From contig JALVXB010000021.1 in assembly GCA_027023025.1 (NCBI GenBank), positions 51,387 through 115,386 on the forward strand: DNA of 64,000 nucleotides. The letters run 5' to 3'. Position numbers and translations under genes: made by a program. Under the pieces are notes generated by a model. The model was given only the letters and a program-made list of their open reading frames with translations, was not told the DNA's origin and searched no databases. This DNA comes from Caldisericaceae bacterium (lineage in GTDB: Bacteria > Caldisericota > Caldisericia > Caldisericales > Caldisericaceae). Of this stretch, positions 1 to 8,329 are shown in pieces. Position 1 is the first letter of the stretch. Each line of letters begins with the position of its first letter.

Positions 1-111
1 ATGAAACGAATTGGTGAAAAAATGTCACCAACTTTAAAAGAAACAGCAGAAGGAGGGCTTGCTACAACTCCTACCGCGAAGAAACTCGTAAAGCGGATAA
101 AGTCTGGATAA
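1..111 (+). CDS. possible C-terminal fragment of an unrecognised protein
   Basis: An open frame runs from the first base of the window to a TAA at 109-111 (36 codons). It begins with ATG at base 1, but whether that is the true start cannot be judged because the upstream DNA is outside the window. The peptide is basic, and its end reads like the tail of a larger protein (TPTAKKLVKRI). It converges on the next gene with 5 bp between stops. I do not recognise the family. Confidence 0.35.
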   Translation: MKRIGEKMSPTLKETAEGGLATTPTAKKLVKRIKSG

Positions 112-116
112 TTGTG

Positions 117-536
117 TTAAATTGCTGCGTACTCCTTTATTTTACTAAATACAGCAGGCAGTTCTTCTACGCTACGCACAATCATAATGAGTGAATTTTT
201 AATCATAGGATTTAATAGATCAAGAGTAGGCTTCCTCGTATCGTCTAGAATACCAAATGTGGGTTTGCCAATTGCGTAAGCGTAGCCGAGTTCCCATGCA
301 GTTCCAGCATCTACATCTGTACCATTCAAAATTGCAAAAACTGCATCGCAGAGCTGCAATTTTTTCAGGTCATTCTTAAAGAAGAATTCGCTGCTGTTTT
401 CTCCTCTTTTAAACAACCCTGCGTCTCTGTGTGGAAGGAATGTCTCAAATCCTGCACTTTTAAATATAGAATCAATCTTCTCTCCGTACTGTCTTTCACC
501 CTCAGTAAAAAGTGGCTCTGCAATGTATACGAGCAT
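117..536 (-). CDS. nucleoside 2-deoxyribosyltransferase-like protein
   Basis: The 139-residue protein matches the nucleoside 2-deoxyribosyltransferase fold family, whose members swap or hydrolyse the base of deoxynucleosides in the cytoplasm. The key signature is DVDAGTAWELGYA at about residues 74-86, with Glu82 in the place of the family's catalytic nucleophile, and an N-terminal IAEPLF strand-turn typical of the family. The length is normal. The start is supported by GGAGGTG 5 nt before the ATG and by an upstream promoter. It is a single-gene unit. Some family members only hydrolyse nucleoside monophosphates (Rcl/DNPH1-like), so the precise substrate is open. Confidence 0.8.
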   Translation of the reverse strand: MLVYIAEPLFTEGERQYGEKIDSIFKSAGFETFLPHRDAGLFKRGENSSEFFFKNDLKKLQLCDAVFAILNGTDVDAGTAWELGYAYAIGKPTFGILDDTRKPTLDLLNPMIKNSLIMIVRSVEELPAVFSKIKEYAAI

Positions 537-561
537 TTTTCACCTCCGTTTATTTACTGAT

Positions 562-589
562 ATTGTATAACAAAATCTATTTTCGTAAA
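562..589 (-). promoter_or_regulatory. promoter of the deoxyribosyltransferase gene
   Basis: On the minus strand a -35 TTTACG (584-589) is followed after 16 bp by a -10 TACAAT (562-567), about 25 bp before the start codon. This gives a short 5' leader carrying the GGAGGTG. Confidence 0.5.
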
Positions 590-1118
590 ACTTTTTTCAC
601 GGTTTCCTAAAAGATCTCTTCACCTCTCTTATAAAGATGTACACTGCTATTTTGTTTTTATATAGGAGCGCCGTGCAAGTAAATATACAAATCGTACATT
701 GAGACTTTTAAGAGTAGAAATCGTGTAACCCTTTATTTTTTGAACTCCTTTATCTAATTAACTCTGGTTTTACTGAGTTTCATATCTATACTCTGCAAGA
801 ATACCCTTCAGAAAATAAACCATATTTATTCCTCTGAGCAGTTTTCTACTTAATGTATTAGGTTGAAAAAATCCACAGAATATTTGGAGATTATATAATA
901 CCTATTTTTAAAAATAGTTAATCTATATAAAACCAATCACCCAACTTTTGATAGTTTTCTTATCTCTTTGTAAAAGGAGAACAAACCCAATATAGATTAT
1001 TGGTAAAGCTGGTTTACAAAGATTTTTCATTAATGTAGAAAATCTTTAAAAAATAATGAAGTGGAGATCGGCTATAAACATGAATAAAATTTCCACTAAA
1101 AATATCCTTATCTATTAG
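590..1118. other. AT-rich intergenic region with a small palindrome
   Basis: No convincing coding frame was found on either strand in this ~530 bp. It holds a nested inverted repeat at 888-924: an inner 16-bp palindrome (CTATTTTTAAAAATAG, 902-917) flanked by AGATTA and TAATCT. It is not followed by a clear T-run and could be an operator or just AT-rich DNA. Confidence 0.4.
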
Positions 1119-1841
1119 TTATTTACTCATATAACAAAAGCGTTTTAGTCCTAAAAGATACGCTGTTCCCGCGATTGTCGTTCCATAGAAAATCTTGGGT
1201 TTATTAATGTCTAAGAATTGCTCTATGGTACTATTTATAATAGTAGTTCCTGTAATCCACAGTAAATCAGCCCAGGCTATGTTCCTGCTGGTGCTGCTTT
1301 CGCCTTCAACGGGAACGCCGTTTACATTTTTACCGATTTGTTCGCTGTCTAAGTCTGTAATCCGAAGCTTAAAATTCTTTGAAAAAAACTCTGCAAAGCG
1401 CGGTTGCATGCCGACGAGAAAAATCTTTGGCCTTCCATAATGATTTCGCACGAAGTTTACTGCCTCCATAGCACACTCCCGAGGTTCATTGTCTTTGCAG
1501 TGAACTGTATTCGAAATAATTCCCAAATAACTTAAAGTAGCGTTTAATGTTGATATAAAAATTGCTCGCTCGTAGTTCGTTTGTAGCCTAAGGGATAGGA
1601 CATCTTGCATACTACCCTCGAAGTCGCCATACAGATCCGTAAACGCTTGACCTTTATATCCTTTAAATGTAGCCTCCATAAGTCGTTCCCTGCCTTTTAC
1701 AAGAGGATAGTCCAAATCGCCTGGATTGCCGATTGCTTCCTCTGGGGTCAATGGATGAGCTTTAATGGAAATTTTCTCGGTTTCGAGTTTGTTTTCCTTT
1801 ATAATGTTTGCGAAATTTTTCTTTAACTCCTCATAAATCAT
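1119..1841 (-). CDS. DUF4213/DUF364 putative metal-chelation protein
   Basis: The 240-residue protein has the two-part layout of the DUF4213 (N-terminal, about residues 1-90) plus DUF364 (C-terminal) family, annotated as putative heavy-metal chelating proteins. Visible signatures are the IGNPGDLDYPLVKGRERL stretch, the FTDLYGDFEG stretch and the ADLLWITGTTIINST stretch near the C terminus. The start has AAGGAGG 6 nt upstream. It overlaps the preceding ABC ATPase gene by 11 bp, so it is the last gene of a four-gene operon with an ABC importer. This suggests, by inference, that it handles the cofactor or metal-related ligand the importer brings in; the ligand is unknown. Confidence 0.75.
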   Translation of the reverse strand: MIYEELKKNFANIIKENKLETEKISIKAHPLTPEEAIGNPGDLDYPLVKGRERLMEATFKGYKGQAFTDLYGDFEGSMQDVLSLRLQTNYERAIFISTLNATLSYLGIISNTVHCKDNEPRECAMEAVNFVRNHYGRPKIFLVGMQPRFAEFFSKNFKLRITDLDSEQIGKNVNGVPVEGESSTSRNIAWADLLWITGTTIINSTIEQFLDINKPKIFYGTTIAGTAYLLGLKRFCYMSK

Positions 1842-2841
1842 TTTTTGCCTCCTTAAGATAAATATCTCTATACTTTATAGTAATGAACAATCTCGTACCT
1901 TCAATCTCGTCCCAAATATAAGCTGGGACATCAGCCACCACTTTTTTACCGCGCACATCCAGTGTGATAATCTTGCGCCGGTCTATGTCCTTATAAGAAA
2001 TGACATTTGCTGAAACCGTATTTAAAGTAGGGGTGGGGGGTTTATTACAGGAAATATGGATATCTTCCGCTCCGAATTCAATGTAATAGGAGTCACTATT
2101 TTTTTCTGGAGCAGGAGCAACAAGAGAAAAACCTCCCACATCAACCAATACTGTATTTTCACTAATTCTTTTTAAAGATGTAACGAGAATTCGATTTTTT
2201 ATTTTCAGGTTTTCATCTTTAATTTTTCCATTTTCGATGCGAAAGATCTTATCTCCTACTTCTTCCGCTTCGTAAGGATCGTGCGTTACAAAGAGTGTTG
2301 TGATTGAAAAGCTTTTAATAATTCTCATAAACTCATGTCTTATAAATCGTCTCATCTCAAAGTCTAGGCTTGAAAACGGCTCATCCATTAGAAGCAAACT
2401 GGGACTGGTAACGAGTGCTCTTGCAATTGCAACTCTTTGCTTTTCTCCGCCGCTAATCTTTAGTGGATACTTATATTTAATGTTTTCTATATCTAATTTT
2501 CTTAGAAACTTTTCAACTGTTTCGTTAATGTTTTTTTCTTTCTTAACCTTCAATGGGAAAGCAATGTTCTCAAATACTGTAAGATGCGGAAACAAAGCAA
2601 GATTTTGAAAAATATAGCTTATATTTCTTTCTTCCGGAGGTAAATTTGTAATGTTTTCCCCGTTTAAAAAAATTTTACCACTTTCAGATTCGTATATTCC
2701 GCTAATTGTATTGAGCAGGGTCGTCTTACCTGCGCCGTTTGGTCCAAGGACTACTCCTATTTCTCCCTTATTCAAAGACATGGAAATATTTTTCAAAATT
2801 CTGCAGCTCAAATCCTCTATTCTAAGTCCTAGTTCTGCCAT
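1831..2841 (-). CDS. ABC transporter ATP-binding protein
   Basis: This is the cytoplasmic ATPase of an ABC importer. Walker A GPNGAGKT is at residues 34-41, the signature ISGGEKQ at about 129-135, and Walker B LLLMDEP at about 149-155 followed by the D-loop SSLD and the switch His in FVTHD. Residues beyond about 230 form a C-terminal extension like the TOBE-type regulatory domain of ModC, WtpC and PotA proteins. That domain makes it longer (336 aa) than typical NitT/TauT ATPases. The 13-bp overlap with the permease gene shows translational coupling. The C-terminal domain may bind substrate; a molybdate, tungstate or organic ligand role is only inference. Confidence 0.85.
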   Translation of the reverse strand: MAELGLRIEDLSCRILKNISMSLNKGEIGVVLGPNGAGKTTLLNTISGIYESESGKIFLNGENITNLPPEERNISYIFQNLALFPHLTVFENIAFPLKVKKEKNINETVEKFLRKLDIENIKYKYPLKISGGEKQRVAIARALVTSPSLLLMDEPFSSLDFEMRRFIRHEFMRIIKSFSITTLFVTHDPYEAEEVGDKIFRIENGKIKDENLKIKNRILVTSLKRISENTVLVDVGGFSLVAPAPEKNSDSYYIEFGAEDIHISCNKPPTPTLNTVSANVISYKDIDRRKIITLDVRGKKVVADVPAYIWDEIEGTRLFITIKYRDIYLKEAKNDL

Positions 2842-3572
2842 CTTAGCACTTTCCTTTCAATATACCTTATTACAAAATCAATAATGATTGAAAAAATAGC
2901 GATTACAAGTAGTACCGAAAACATCAGTGGAACATCTATAAGTGATTCTCCTTTCATGAGCATAAAGCCAAGCCCGGAAGGAATAGCAAGCATCTCGGAC
3001 ACTATACCCGTTCTAAGAGACATACCACTCTCGAGCTTTAAACCCGTGAAGATGTTTGGCATAGCAAGGGGCAGAATGACTTTTTTTACCAAAACTGCTT
3101 TTTTAGCTCCCATTGTTTTTGCAGCATTAATTATACTATTGTCTATACTTCTTACGCCACGCACCGTATTTAAATAAATAGGGAAAAACGCACAGATTAG
3201 TACAGCAATAATAGGAACAGCATTCGATATGCCGAACCATATCATAAGGACGGGGATCCATCCAATAGCTGGAATTGGGTATATAAGAAATACGAGAGGC
3301 GATATTGCTTCATTGAATTTCTCGCTTATACCAGACAAAATACCAATGGTTATGCCGCTTATAGCGCCTAAAAAGTAGCCTACAGAAACTCTAAAAATTG
3401 TAAGTAGGGCGTTTTTCATAAGACTTCCCCTCAATATTTCAATATAAAGCCTTTTTAAAACAACAGAAAATGGTGGAAATAAATATTCGGGGACTGCGGG
3501 TAATCGAGCTATTATTTCCCATGCTATAAAAAAAATAAGTATGGGAATAATAAATCTTAATTTTCTTGCCAT
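2829..3572 (-). CDS. ABC transporter permease, NitT/TauT (SsuC/TauC) type
   Basis: The 247-residue integral membrane protein has about six hydrophobic helices and the coupling motif of binding-protein-dependent permeases: the EAA-like segment around NAAKTMGAKKAVLVKKVILPLAMP at about residues 146-169. The first helix follows a short basic N terminus. It overlaps both neighbours (ATPase gene by 13 bp, binding-protein gene by 16 bp), so it is part of one operon and forms the channel of that importer. The family takes up nitrate, taurine, sulfonates, thiamine precursors or riboflavin; the sequence does not decide which. Confidence 0.85.
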   Translation of the reverse strand: MARKLRFIIPILIFFIAWEIIARLPAVPEYLFPPFSVVLKRLYIEILRGSLMKNALLTIFRVSVGYFLGAISGITIGILSGISEKFNEAISPLVFLIYPIPAIGWIPVLMIWFGISNAVPIIAVLICAFFPIYLNTVRGVRSIDNSIINAAKTMGAKKAVLVKKVILPLAMPNIFTGLKLESGMSLRTGIVSEMLAIPSGLGFMLMKGESLIDVPLMFSVLLVIAIFSIIIDFVIRYIERKVLRWQN

Positions 3573-4459
3573 AAGATTTCGTCTACATTAAACTTTTTGA
3601 TGTATCCCCACTTAGCTAATGTATCTATTTCTTTTTGTATGGCTGATTTATTAATTTTTGTGGTGTACAAAAGGTTGTTCATAGAATAGCGGATAGTACT
3701 ATCGTCGCAATTTAAATGATTTGCAACAATTTCAACAGCCTTTGATCTATTTGAATTTACGAAGGCTGTTGCTATGTTAGTTACTTTAATAATATTTTTA
3801 ACTAATTTAGGGTTTTTGCTAATTATATTATCTTTTACTACTACGCAGCTTCCCGGCATTTGAGGAAATACATCCTGAGACCGCAGCAAGAGTTTAAAAC
3901 CTTTCGAATGAAGTATGGATGCATAATGCTCTGGAACAAATGCGGCTTTAACAGCACCTTTTTCCATAAGCGTAATTTCTTCCATAGGTTTAGTTCTTAA
4001 AACTTTAAACTTTACACCGTATTTCTCCTCTACTAATCTCATTACAAAGTTTGCTGCACTTCCTGCACCAGGACAGGTAACTTCAGCCCCATTTAAGTCC
4101 TCTACATTGGCAATATCCTTTGAGGTAACGAGCTCATAGCCATATTCATGAGTTAAGGATACGATTTTAATGGGTACTCCTCGTGAATATGCAATTATTG
4201 CAGGTATCACGCAGACATATCCAACATTTATATCGCCTCGAGATAGAGCAGCTGCAAGCTCCATACCTGTTGCATATTGATAAAATGCGCCTACCTTTAT
4301 TCCATATTTTCCGTACAGTTTGTTTGCTTCAGCAACATACGCCGCTGCTGCATGATCGTTCATTTCAACTGCAAAGTTTAGAGAAGTCTTTTTAAAAGAC
4401 CCACATCCACTGCTAAATAACACGGAAAGAATAATAAGGATAAAGAATAATTTTTTCAC
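3557..4459 (-). CDS. ABC transporter substrate-binding lipoprotein, NitT/TauT family
   Basis: This is the solute-binding protein of the importer encoded downstream. It begins with a lipoprotein signal peptide whose lipobox is LFSSGC, with the lipidated Cys at residue 19, so it should be anchored to the outer face of the membrane. The body has the NMT1/SsuA-like layout: an early Y-A-A-Y-V-A-E region, GDINVGYVCVIPA, then a domain with GSAANFV where such proteins contact the ligand. The start codon is GTG, preceded by AGGGAGG. It is the first gene of the operon. The ligand is unknown. Confidence 0.85.
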   Translation of the reverse strand: MKKLFFILIILSVLFSSGCGSFKKTSLNFAVEMNDHAAAAYVAEANKLYGKYGIKVGAFYQYATGMELAAALSRGDINVGYVCVIPAIIAYSRGVPIKIVSLTHEYGYELVTSKDIANVEDLNGAEVTCPGAGSAANFVMRLVEEKYGVKFKVLRTKPMEEITLMEKGAVKAAFVPEHYASILHSKGFKLLLRSQDVFPQMPGSCVVVKDNIISKNPKLVKNIIKVTNIATAFVNSNRSKAVEIVANHLNCDDSTIRYSMNNLLYTTKINKSAIQKEIDTLAKWGYIKKFNVDEILWQEN

Positions 4460-4822
4460 TTTTAGCCTCCCTATTCAGAATTTGATATTTTTACACTTGA
4501 GTGTTTTGTTCATAACCATATAAGCAGTAATTTCCTATTTAATTATTTTCATAACCCTCATCTCTTAATGCTAAATTGCAGCAGTGTTAAAAAGCATGAT
4601 AACTGTAATAATTAAGGCCAAGAGTGCCGTTTTAGTCTTAGATTTAATTATATGCAATTTTATTGGTATTATTATAACCATTAAATTGCACAAGTCAATA
4701 GTGTAATTTAAATTCTATGAAGGGATTGGAAACTCCCACGCTTATTGAAGTTAAGTATTTTGTTATCTCAGAACAATGTGATAAAATGCACTAAAAGCAA
4801 TTACAAATTTAAGGAGGTTTGC
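4460..4822. promoter_or_regulatory. divergent intergenic region with an operator-like inverted repeat
   Basis: This ~360 bp separates the divergent ABC operon and DUF2148 gene and contains no coding frame. An inverted repeat, TTAAATTGCAC (4681-4691) and GTGTAATTTAA (4701-4711), matches at 10 of 11 positions with a 9-bp spacer, the geometry of a repressor site. No known riboswitch core was recognised. Confidence 0.4.
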
Positions 4823-5326
4823 ATGCTGAAATTAAATCCAGAAAGAGAAAAAAATATTTTATTGCAGGCCGCAGAGCAGATGTGCATTGCTGCAAGGACT
4901 GCACCCAAAGCAAACGGAGAAGACATTATCGTAACGGGAATACTCGACGGAGAAGAACTGAAAAAGGTGCAGGAAGAAATGAGAAGGATAGGTAAGGAAA
5001 AAGGATGGCATTATATGGTGCGGGATGCAGAAAACATAGAAAATAAAGTAGTGGTGCTTATTGGTGCAAAGCCTAAAAGTTATCCTTCCGTGTTCTGCAA
5101 TCCTCACGACGATATAATTGGAAAGTGCATTGAGTCTGCTGTGGATATGGGCATTGCAATCGGCTCAGCAGCTTCCACCGCTATACAGTTAAAAGTCGAC
5201 ACTCGCATTATGTTGAGCATTGGGATTGCAGTGGTAAATCTCGGCCTGCTCGGAGAAGATGTAAGTATGGTGTACGGAATTCCGCTAAGCATTTCTGGTA
5301 AAAATCCTTTCTTTGACAGAAAGTAA
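4823..5326 (+). CDS. DUF2148 (ferredoxin-domain-like) protein
   Basis: The 167-residue protein matches DUF2148, an uncharacterised anaerobe-rich family described as containing a ferredoxin-like domain. The signatures are AARTAPKANGEDII near the N terminus, DMGIAIGSAA in the middle, and GIPLSISGKNPFFDRK at the C terminus. The usual cluster of closely spaced cysteines appears reduced: only three Cys are seen (one in MCIAART and two in VFCNPHDDIIGKC), so a complete [4Fe-4S] site is doubtful. The start was placed at the ATG preceded by AAGGAGG rather than an upstream in-frame ATG. It stands alone, divergent from the ABC operon. Confidence 0.75.
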   Translation: MLKLNPEREKNILLQAAEQMCIAARTAPKANGEDIIVTGILDGEELKKVQEEMRRIGKEKGWHYMVRDAENIENKVVVLIGAKPKSYPSVFCNPHDDIIGKCIESAVDMGIAIGSAASTAIQLKVDTRIMLSIGIAVVNLGLLGEDVSMVYGIPLSISGKNPFFDRK

Positions 5327-5358
5327 AAAAACAGCAGCAGTAAAATTTTCTTTAATTT

Positions 5359-5393
5359 GAATTTATAGGTAAGATATAAATTCCTTATTTTTC
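5359..5393 (+). terminator. AT-rich intrinsic terminator after the DUF2148 gene
   Basis: Perfect 9-bp arms GAATTTATA (5359-5367) and TATAAATTC (5375-5383) enclose a 7-nt loop and are followed by CTTATTTTTC. The stem is AT-only apart from its base, so it is weak. It lies between convergent genes. Confidence 0.45.
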
Positions 5394-6251
5394 TTCGTTG
5401 AGAAATGCCGTTGCGCCAGATAAGGTGATAAACAGCAATCCTATAATTTGAAACAGAGTGACATGCTGCTTTAAAATAATTGCACTGAGAATTACTGCAA
5501 ACGCAGGGTCTGCGTACGCAAGCACCGAAGCAGTAGAGACTTTAATGTAATTAAGGCTGTCGTACCACAGGTACAGAGCAAAGAATGTATGCACGACTCC
5601 TGTTATAATCAGAAACACAATTATCTTTGCATTCAGAGAAAATCGCACAAGCAGGGCGAATGGCGCAGTGAAGACAAGCGCAATTAGAATCTGATATGCA
5701 GTTAGTTTAATTGAAGAGTGGTGTTTCATACTTATTTTAGAAAACAGGCCGAGCAGTCCGTAAAATATCCCCGAGAGTAAAGCAATAAGCAAACCCAAAA
5801 AATTAGTGTGTTGCGATGCGCTTGCAGAAGGCAGGAATATAGCAAGCATTCCTAAAATGGACAGCAAAACAGAAACAAACAGAAATTTGTTAAATGGCTC
5901 TTTTAAAAATATTACGGCAAGGACTACGGTAAAGATTGGGCCAAGATAGTAAAGCACTATGGCATTTGCAACGCTCGTATAGTAAAAAGAAAGAAACAAG
6001 AATATCCAGTTTAGCGAAAGCGCTATGCCCGAAGCAATAACAAAGAAAAAATTATCGAAAGAAAATAATTCCTTAGCTCCAAGCTTTTTGTATGCATAGG
6101 CAAACACAAAAGGAGTTGCGAAAAGCACCCTGAAGAACACAAAAACGGCCGAAGGGAGTGCGCACCATATTGCAAATACGGGCACAGACCCCCAGATAAA
6201 AGTAGAGGTCAGCATCTCTGCAAAGCCGAATTTTATCTTTTTACTTTCCAT
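5385..6251 (-). CDS. EamA/DMT-superfamily permease
   Basis: The protein (288 aa from the ATG chosen here) has ten hydrophobic segments in two EamA-like halves, the layout of drug/metabolite transporters of the inner membrane that export amino acids or other small metabolites. The STFIWGSVPVF segment in helix 1 and the ALYLWYDSLNYI segment late in the protein are family-like. A TTG 54 nt upstream keeps the frame open, but the ATG puts helix 1 at the usual distance. Neither start has a Shine-Dalgarno sequence. A TACAAT lies 7 nt before the ATG, so the mRNA may be leaderless. The substrate is not predictable. Confidence 0.8.
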   Translation of the reverse strand: MESKKIKFGFAEMLTSTFIWGSVPVFAIWCALPSAVFVFFRVLFATPFVFAYAYKKLGAKELFSFDNFFFVIASGIALSLNWIFLFLSFYYTSVANAIVLYYLGPIFTVVLAVIFLKEPFNKFLFVSVLLSILGMLAIFLPSASASQHTNFLGLLIALLSGIFYGLLGLFSKISMKHHSSIKLTAYQILIALVFTAPFALLVRFSLNAKIIVFLIITGVVHTFFALYLWYDSLNYIKVSTASVLAYADPAFAVILSAIILKQHVTLFQIIGLLFITLSGATAFLNEEK

Positions 6252-6258
6252 TTGGGAT

Positions 6259-6264
6259 ATTGTA
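6259..6264 (-). promoter_or_regulatory. possible -10 box directly before the DMT permease start
   Basis: TACAAT on the minus strand ends 7 nt before the ATG at 6251. The -35 region is AT-rich without a clear hexamer. If used, transcription would begin at or within a base or two of the start codon. Confidence 0.35.
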
Positions 6265-6512
6265 ATAAAAATAGAAGAAAATGAAAATTTGAGAAAAAAT
6301 TTCAAATAAAGGAAACAAGCTTTATCTGATTTAGAAGACCCTAAACCTTTGATGTGATGAAAAAACAGTTAAAGTATTTTAATATTCCAAATTTCTTAAT
6401 AATCAATAACTAAAAACTACCCTTTCAAGTTACAAGCTACGACCCTAATCTACGACCTTAAAGTTGCATTTTTGATTATATTGCTTGTTTTGAGACTTTA
6501 TTGCTTAAAGAA

Positions 6513-7451
6513 TTATTTCAAAAAACCTGTTACCCTACTCCAGTACATCAAGTAAAATGCAGCATAACCCCTATATTTTCCCCATCTATTTTCGGTTACT
6601 TTAAGTGCATCTTCTTTTGATATTTTCCTGTCGCTGTAGTAATAGTGTGATATAAGCCGTTGCAAGGCTATGTCATCGGCAGGTACGGCATCTAATTTCC
6701 GCATTCCCCGCACCATTACCATCTCTGCTGTCCATTTTCCCAGCCCTCTAAATTTGCTAAGTTTTTCCACTACTGTTTCTTTAGATTCGTGAACAAGTAA
6801 TTCAAGGTTAACTTCCCCAGATGCCACTTTAGAAGCAATATTAATAATGTATTCTCCTTTTCTTCTGCTTAATTGTAGCATTCTAAGCTCTTCTGGTGTA
6901 GTTTGCGATAAATTTTGGGGTGTAGGAAAAGCATAGTAAGTCTCTCCGTTAACATTCATTACTTCACCAAATTTGTTAACTAAGCGACTCTTAATTTTTC
7001 CTGCAAAGTTAAAAGAAATTTGTTGCTCAATCAAAGCATGTATAACGGCTTCAAAAACTGTTGGTGTAGCAGGCGCACGAAGTCCTCTTAACTTTTGTGT
7101 AATTTGATACAGCACTGGGTCAGATTTTTTCATTTGCTCATAAAACTTTTTTAATTCGTCATTCAGTCCTAACATCCACTTTATTTTCTGGCGTATATAA
7201 GTCAAATCTTTTCTGGTTAATTTTGATTCGGAATAGATCTTCAAGTTTAACAATGGAGAATCTACAGAACCAGATGAGGACGTTATCAATAAAACAGGAA
7301 GGTTGTTTTTTAAGTAAATTACCCTATAATATTTGTCGTCATTTACCACATCTACGAGTTCTTTAAATTTATAACTGGAATACAATCCTATAAAAAGATT
7401 GAAGTCGAAAGGCGGCAGAATTCCCTTTATACGCATGGAAGCAGTAAACAT
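6513..7451 (-). CDS. AlkA-type DNA glycosylase (HhH-GPD superfamily)
   Basis: This is a base-excision repair glycosylase of the HhH-GPD superfamily, most like 3-methyladenine DNA glycosylase II, which removes alkylated bases. The AlkA-like segment ALIEQQISFNFAGKI is at about residues 139-153. The helix-hairpin-helix LSKFRGLGKWTAEM is at about 231-244, followed by the catalytic Asp in VPADDIALQR at about 257-266. The N-terminal ~110 residues form a separate domain as in AlkA and OGG1. The ATG was chosen because AAGGAGG lies 9 nt upstream; a TTG further upstream would put that site inside the gene. It is a monocistronic unit. An 8-oxoguanine specificity cannot be excluded. Confidence 0.85.
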   Translation of the reverse strand: MFTASMRIKGILPPFDFNLFIGLYSSYKFKELVDVVNDDKYYRVIYLKNNLPVLLITSSSGSVDSPLLNLKIYSESKLTRKDLTYIRQKIKWMLGLNDELKKFYEQMKKSDPVLYQITQKLRGLRAPATPTVFEAVIHALIEQQISFNFAGKIKSRLVNKFGEVMNVNGETYYAFPTPQNLSQTTPEELRMLQLSRRKGEYIINIASKVASGEVNLELLVHESKETVVEKLSKFRGLGKWTAEMVMVRGMRKLDAVPADDIALQRLISHYYYSDRKISKEDALKVTENRWGKYRGYAAFYLMYWSRVTGFLK

Positions 7452-7792
7452 AGTGTATTTCCTCCTTTTTAAAAAGATCAATAACTCTTTTGTGTACGCA
7501 CAATTACAATCTTACCAATTAAAATCATTTTGTCACCACATTGCCCTTAATTTCATTAAAATTATTTTTCTTGTTTTTATTTTAATACTTTCAAAAATAT
7601 TTACAACTTACCATAATTTTGTTAAGAAGTTAGAATTTGTTTGGTTGATAATAAATATTTAGAGGTTCTTTTAATAAACTTTTTTCAATAAACGAGTTTC
7701 AATGAATTTTTTTATGTGAGACAATATTGTTATTGCAAATTCTCAAAAGTAAGAATCAGTAAATGGATAAATTTACCTTTTTGCGTATGACT
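7452..7792. other. AT-rich intergenic region
   Basis: About 340 bp with no convincing gene, RNA or repeat. It carries the upstream region of the glycosylase gene. Confidence 0.5.
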
Positions 7793-8233
7793 TTACTTTT
7801 TACACTTTACTTCTTTTTGAATAGACCTGAGGATTTTTAGAATAAGGCCAGATTCGAAGGCAGCCACAAGAGATCCTTCGCAAAATCTGTCGTTTCTCAC
7901 GATTGCCGTGATTAATTTGCACTTTGTTACAAGATCGACAGAATCAAAATTGAAATCCGGATCGCTTGCTATTTTTCTCCCCTCGTTCCACGAACTCCAG
8001 TCAAAAGATATAATAATAGGAATAGAATAGACAACTTTCAGAAAGCGTAAAACAATTGGTGCTGGCTCGCAATACGGAATTTGTATAGTGTGTTCATTAC
8101 TCCCTTGCGTCCTTTTGCAGAAAGATGTCGTCTTCTCAATCTCGGGAATTAACTTGAATAGAGGTTGCCAATCCTCCTGTGTATATGAATTTATCCTCTC
8201 CGCACAGTTTTGCTCGTTTAATGTATCGTCCAT
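7793..8233 (-). CDS. DUF6508-like protein
   Basis: The 146-residue soluble protein carries the conserved end of the DUF6508 family: CKLITAIVRNDRFCEGSLVAAFESG at about residues 103-127, preceded by the FDWSSWNEGRK stretch. The function of the family is unknown. There is no clear Shine-Dalgarno before the ATG; TATAGA lies 10 nt upstream. With the following GIY-YIG gene it forms a small accessory patch between housekeeping genes, so transfer is possible but no mobile-element genes are visible. Confidence 0.6.
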   Translation of the reverse strand: MDDTLNEQNCAERINSYTQEDWQPLFKLIPEIEKTTSFCKRTQGSNEHTIQIPYCEPAPIVLRFLKVVYSIPIIISFDWSSWNEGRKIASDPDFNFDSVDLVTKCKLITAIVRNDRFCEGSLVAAFESGLILKILRSIQKEVKCKK

Positions 8234-8329
8234 TTAGCTATTCTCTATACAGTATATCTTTATTTTTGTTTAGTGCTTCCAGCAATACCTTTATCCGCCT
8301 TTGTGGAATACTTAAGCATGAAGATTTTG

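Noticed and set aside
888..924. Palindrome as a terminator
   Set aside because: It is almost entirely A/T and not followed by a clear T-run, so a terminator call is not supported; retained only as an AT-rich palindrome.
537..1118. Riboswitch or small RNA in the first long intergenic region
   Set aside because: No conserved core or stable GC-containing hairpin was found on either strand.
4720..4742. CRISPR-repeat-like GAAGGGATTGGAAAC
   Set aside because: The motif resembles a CRISPR repeat end but occurs once, with no repeat spacing; no CRISPR array or cas gene is in the window.
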